Assembly (NCBI GenBank): GCA_002429115.1
Contig: DIYS01000253.1
Location: 1-6,963, forward strand
Length of the DNA: 6,963 bases
Source: Saccharicrinis sp. UBA6048
Lineage (GTDB): Bacteria > Bacteroidota > Bacteroidia > Bacteroidales > Marinilabiliaceae
Direction of reading: 5' to 3'
A program made the translations under genes and the position numbers. Shown in pieces: positions 5,157 to 6,963 of the stretch. The stretch's first letter is position 1; each line of letters begins with the position of its first letter. The notes beneath the pieces are model-generated. The model had not been told where the DNA came from and did no database searches. It worked only from the letters and a program-made list of their open reading frames with translations.

Positions 5157-6089
5157 ATGCCAAATACAAACCTACCCATACGCAACACTGTTGTACAAGA
5201 CATACTGGATAAAATGCCAGCCTGGCCCATCTTGTGGGGCAATACCATTGTCTTTGTGCTTTTGCTGAGCCTTATGTCTCTAAGTTGGTTTATTAAGTAT
5301 CCCGATGCGCTATCGGCTGAGTTAGTTGTTGAGCCAAAGGTGCCGCCGTGCATTATCAATGCCAGGTGCAATGGCCTAATAGATACTGTGTTGGTTACAG
5401 ATGGGCAGACGGTTAAAATCAACGATGTGTTATGTGTGCTTCGACAAGACGCCGATTATAAAAGCCTATTGCAATTGGACAGCCTTGTTAATGCGCTCTA
5501 CTTTGAAAATTTATCACTTGTCAGCTTCGAAGGTATATCGGCCACTCAGTTAGGTGATATCGCCCCTCTTTTTGTGCTGTTAAAACGCGATTTAACAGCT
5601 TTAAAGCTTAATGGTAGTCGAAGTAACTATTCCAATTTTGTAGCCACCTGGCAACAGTTGAAGATGACGTTGCAACAATGGGACAGTAACTATATCCTGC
5701 GCGCATCGACTAATGGCCTTATGAGTTCGTACACAGTTGCTCCCGGTACTTTTATTGCGGCTGGTGATCCTGTGTTTGAAATAAAGTCATCAAAACCTAA
5801 TCCTTTGCAATATCAAGTTAAGATATTGCCGGCTGATATTAATAAATTGTGCGAAGGACAAGAGGTTTTGTTTAATACTGATGGCGGTAAACAACACCTA
5901 TTGGCACAGCTTGGCATATGTACCAATTGTAAGCAAAAAAACGGGTATTACCGGGTTGATTTAAAGTTGGAGCCTGAAGATCTAGTTAAGAGCGAAGCTA
6001 AGCAAATAACAGGTGTTGCTACCATTATACTTCATGAGCATCGTTTGTGCGAGCGTATGTTTGCCAATATTTTTAAGATGTTTAATTAA
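5157..6089 (+). CDS. HlyD-family periplasmic adaptor (membrane fusion protein), short form
   Basis: This 310-residue protein is anchored by one N-terminal membrane helix (about 27-46, VFVLLLSLMSLSWF) with a short cytoplasmic tail, as in adaptors of type I/ABC peptide exporters. A split lipoyl (barrel-sandwich) domain is visible: first half about 60-97 (INARCNGLIDTVLVTDGQTVKINDVL), second half about 180-210 (LRASTNGLMSSYTVAPGTFI then AAGDPVFEI). A beta-barrel domain follows at about 215-292 (YQVKILPADINKLCEGQEVLF). The segment between the lipoyl halves is only about 83 residues, so the alpha-helical hairpin is short. Many HlyD proteins exceed 400 residues. It should bridge the ABC exporter to an outer-membrane channel not in the window. 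It lies 63 nt after GLPGLI gene 2. Adaptor and ABC genes are often adjacent, but here unit 2 separates them. ATG 5157 is used because MPNTNLPIRN precedes the helix at the usual distance. Confidence 0.88.
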   Translation: MPNTNLPIRNTVVQDILDKMPAWPILWGNTIVFVLLLSLMSLSWFIKYPDALSAELVVEPKVPPCIINARCNGLIDTVLVTDGQTVKINDVLCVLRQDADYKSLLQLDSLVNALYFENLSLVSFEGISATQLGDIAPLFVLLKRDLTALKLNGSRSNYSNFVATWQQLKMTLQQWDSNYILRASTNGLMSSYTVAPGTFIAAGDPVFEIKSSKPNPLQYQVKILPADINKLCEGQEVLFNTDGGKQHLLAQLGICTNCKQKNGYYRVDLKLEPEDLVKSEAKQITGVATIILHEHRLCERMFANIFKMFN

Positions 6090-6623
6090 TCATTGCGATT
6101 ACCTTCTCGCAAAACTGCAGGAAGCTAATCGTTAATTTGAAGATGCTCCTGCAAAGTAGAAAGGTGGAAATAATGATTGTGATTGCGTATCAGTAAATTG
6201 GCAGGAAGCAAAAATGGGCTCTTAAGTCTTATTTGCATAATTGCTTAATACACGTCGTGCTCATGAATTGCATGCTGTAAAACTATAGGCACCTTTTTAT
6301 GGGTATTGTCTTATCCCTGCTATAGTGAATGTTAGAATTCATATGCGTCAAAAACTATAATTATTATTACAGTCAGATCAATATGTCTGTGTTTTACTTA
6401 TAGCATTTTGGCAGGAACATATTTATTACGAATAAAATGATGTTTTAATTATGAATCGGCATAGTTGTGGTTAAGTATAGTTGTTTTTAAAGATGAAAGG
6501 TAAGGTTAATGCTTGTTATGTGTTCTTTGTGATATTTTTAATTAATGAGATTGTTGATTTTAGCAAGTGTTAGTATATCATATTGAAGATGTATTTTTGT
6601 TTTTGAGATAGTTTGTCTGTGTA

Positions 6624-6652
6624 TTGATCAACAGTTGGTAATTATTGATCAA
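6624..6652. promoter_or_regulatory. Two palindromic TTGATCAA sites 21 bp apart
   Basis: TTGATCAA occurs at 6624-6631 and 6645-6652, within the longer direct repeat TATTGATCAA (6622-6631, 6643-6652). The 21-bp spacing is two helical turns, so two dimers could bind the same face. It lies about 120 bp upstream of the gene at 6775 and just after a possible -7 element (6592-6599), the placement of a repressor operator. The regulator is unknown. Confidence 0.35.
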
Positions 6653-6737
6653 TGCAATAGGAATGGGTATTAACGTCTGCTTTTGATCTGAATATTGAAT
6701 CATAACCACTAAGCGTTATTTTTTGTTTAATAAAAAT

Positions 6738-6772
6738 GTATGTAGTTTAATAGAGATAATTTAAATACATAC
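6738..6772 (+). repeat. Inverted repeat just upstream of the last gene
   Basis: GTATGTA (6738-6744) and TACATAC (6766-6772) are perfect 7-bp complements separated by 21 nt; the second arm ends 2 nt before ATG 6775. As RNA it could cover the start region of the gene; as DNA it could be an operator. It is AT-rich, so chance is possible. Confidence 0.3.
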
Positions 6773-6774
6773 TT

Positions 6775-6963
6775 ATGATTAAACCAATCTTAAATGGCAT
6801 TTTAACCGCCAGCGAGTTTTATACCCTCGCCAAAAATGTAATAACTGCTATTGAGTCATCAAAACTGGATGACGTTTTAAAGGCAAGTCTGATAAGTAAA
6901 ATAAACCGGGCATTTGCTGATTATGATGAGGCCTTGAATATAGTGCAAAATCCGGAGCAAAAC
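6775..6963 (+). CDS. N-terminal part of a hypothetical protein (runs off the window)
   Basis: An open frame of 63 codons starts at ATG 6775 and continues past the window end. An in-frame TAA lies at 6757-6759, so this is the first available start. The visible protein begins MIKPILNGILTASEFYTLAK and is soluble and helical in appearance (SSKLDDVLKASLISKINRAF, then DYDEALNIV), with no signal peptide or membrane segment. The opening is reminiscent, from memory and unchecked, of the Bacteroidota DUF6261-type proteins of roughly 240 residues. It is separated from the export genes by a long gap and is probably unrelated to them. Confidence 0.7.
   Translation, partial: MIKPILNGILTASEFYTLAKNVITAIESSKLDDVLKASLISKINRAFADYDEALNIVQNPEQN

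Larger units (their letters stand above)
6090..6774. other. Long AT-rich intergenic region
   Basis: I find no supported gene in these 685 bases on either strand. Notable items are a 7-bp inverted repeat TGCAGGA (6116-6122) / TCCTGCA (6147-6153) soon after the HlyD stop, without a T-run; GCAGGAA at 6117, 6201 and 6411; a 26-codon ORF at 6493-6573 with a hydrophobic centre but no other support; a TATTTTTG (6592-6599) matching the Bacteroidota -7 consensus TAnnTTTG, with only a weak -33 element; and the paired TTGATCAA sites. A small RNA or an unrecognised precursor could hide here. Confidence 0.5.

Noticed and set aside
6283..6325. CTATAG repeated at 6283-6288 and 6320-6325 as a hairpin or IS end
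   Set aside because: CTATAG is itself a palindrome of six bases, pairing does not extend well inwards, and there is no transposase or target duplication.
6493..6573. 26-codon ORF (MKGKVNACYVFFVIFLINEI and six more residues)
   Set aside because: It has a hydrophobic centre but no leader, neighbour or conservation evidence; in AT-rich DNA such short frames are common.
1..6963. CRISPR array, tRNA or rRNA gene, or insertion sequence
   Set aside because: I saw no regularly spaced repeats, no cloverleaf-like or rRNA-like sequence and no transposase motif on either strand.

Overview
The window looks like Bacteroidota DNA, most likely from the Sphingobacteriales (Pedobacter/Mucilaginibacter-like). 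This is an inference. It rests on two genes of the Bacteroidota-restricted GLPGLI family, a C39-peptidase ABC exporter with an LSTGQ signature, a HlyD-type adaptor, and moderate to low GC. All recognisable genes lie on the + strand. The content is a double-glycine-leader peptide export locus: small Cys-rich precursor peptides, a maturation/export ATPase (peptidase plus membrane plus ABC domains) and its membrane-fusion partner.

Layout. 1-44 is a conserved upstream block. 68-264 is a Cys-rich precursor gene (copy 1), followed by a hairpin terminator (284-304). 632-1405 is GLPGLI protein 1 and 1423-3615 is the peptidase-containing ABC transporter, only 17 nt downstream. 3616-3932 is a mostly noncoding spacer with one doubtful ORF. 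At 3933-3976 the upstream block occurs again (40 of 44 bases identical), followed by precursor copy 2 (4001-4199), a 10-bp inverted repeat (4221-4274), GLPGLI protein 2 (4308-5093) and the HlyD-family adaptor (5157-6089). 6090-6774 is an AT-rich gap without a convincing gene, and 6775 to the end is the start of an unrelated hypothetical gene. The unit [upstream block - precursor - GLPGLI] is therefore present twice, and the second unit sits between the ABC transporter and the HlyD adaptor.

The main observation is in the two precursor genes, which ordinary ORF finding misses. Each opens with a normal leader start (MKLKD / MKIKD). Each has a second segment carrying the rest of a double-glycine leader (FKKxFNxLxRSEM..., ending SGG or NGS) and a 41-residue Cys-rich core. 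In both copies the two segments are in different frames. The disruption falls at the same place, a T-run after GAT: copy 1 has three T and copy 2 has five, whereas four would join the frames. With the frames joined both products are exactly 65 residues (24 leader + 41 core) and Cys 12, 18 and 37 of the core coincide. Copy 1 has a U UUA AAA heptamer in the register needed for a -1 shift, and copy 2 has UUU UAA A, suited to a +1 shift. Programmed frameshifting, slippage-based phase variation, paired pseudogenes or sequence errors are all possible.

How it would work (inference from the families): the precursors are made in the cytoplasm, the C39 domain of the ABC protein removes the leader after GG/GS during export, the HlyD protein connects the exporter across the periplasm to an outer-membrane channel not seen here, and the two secreted GLPGLI proteins, one per precursor, act in the cell envelope in an unknown role.
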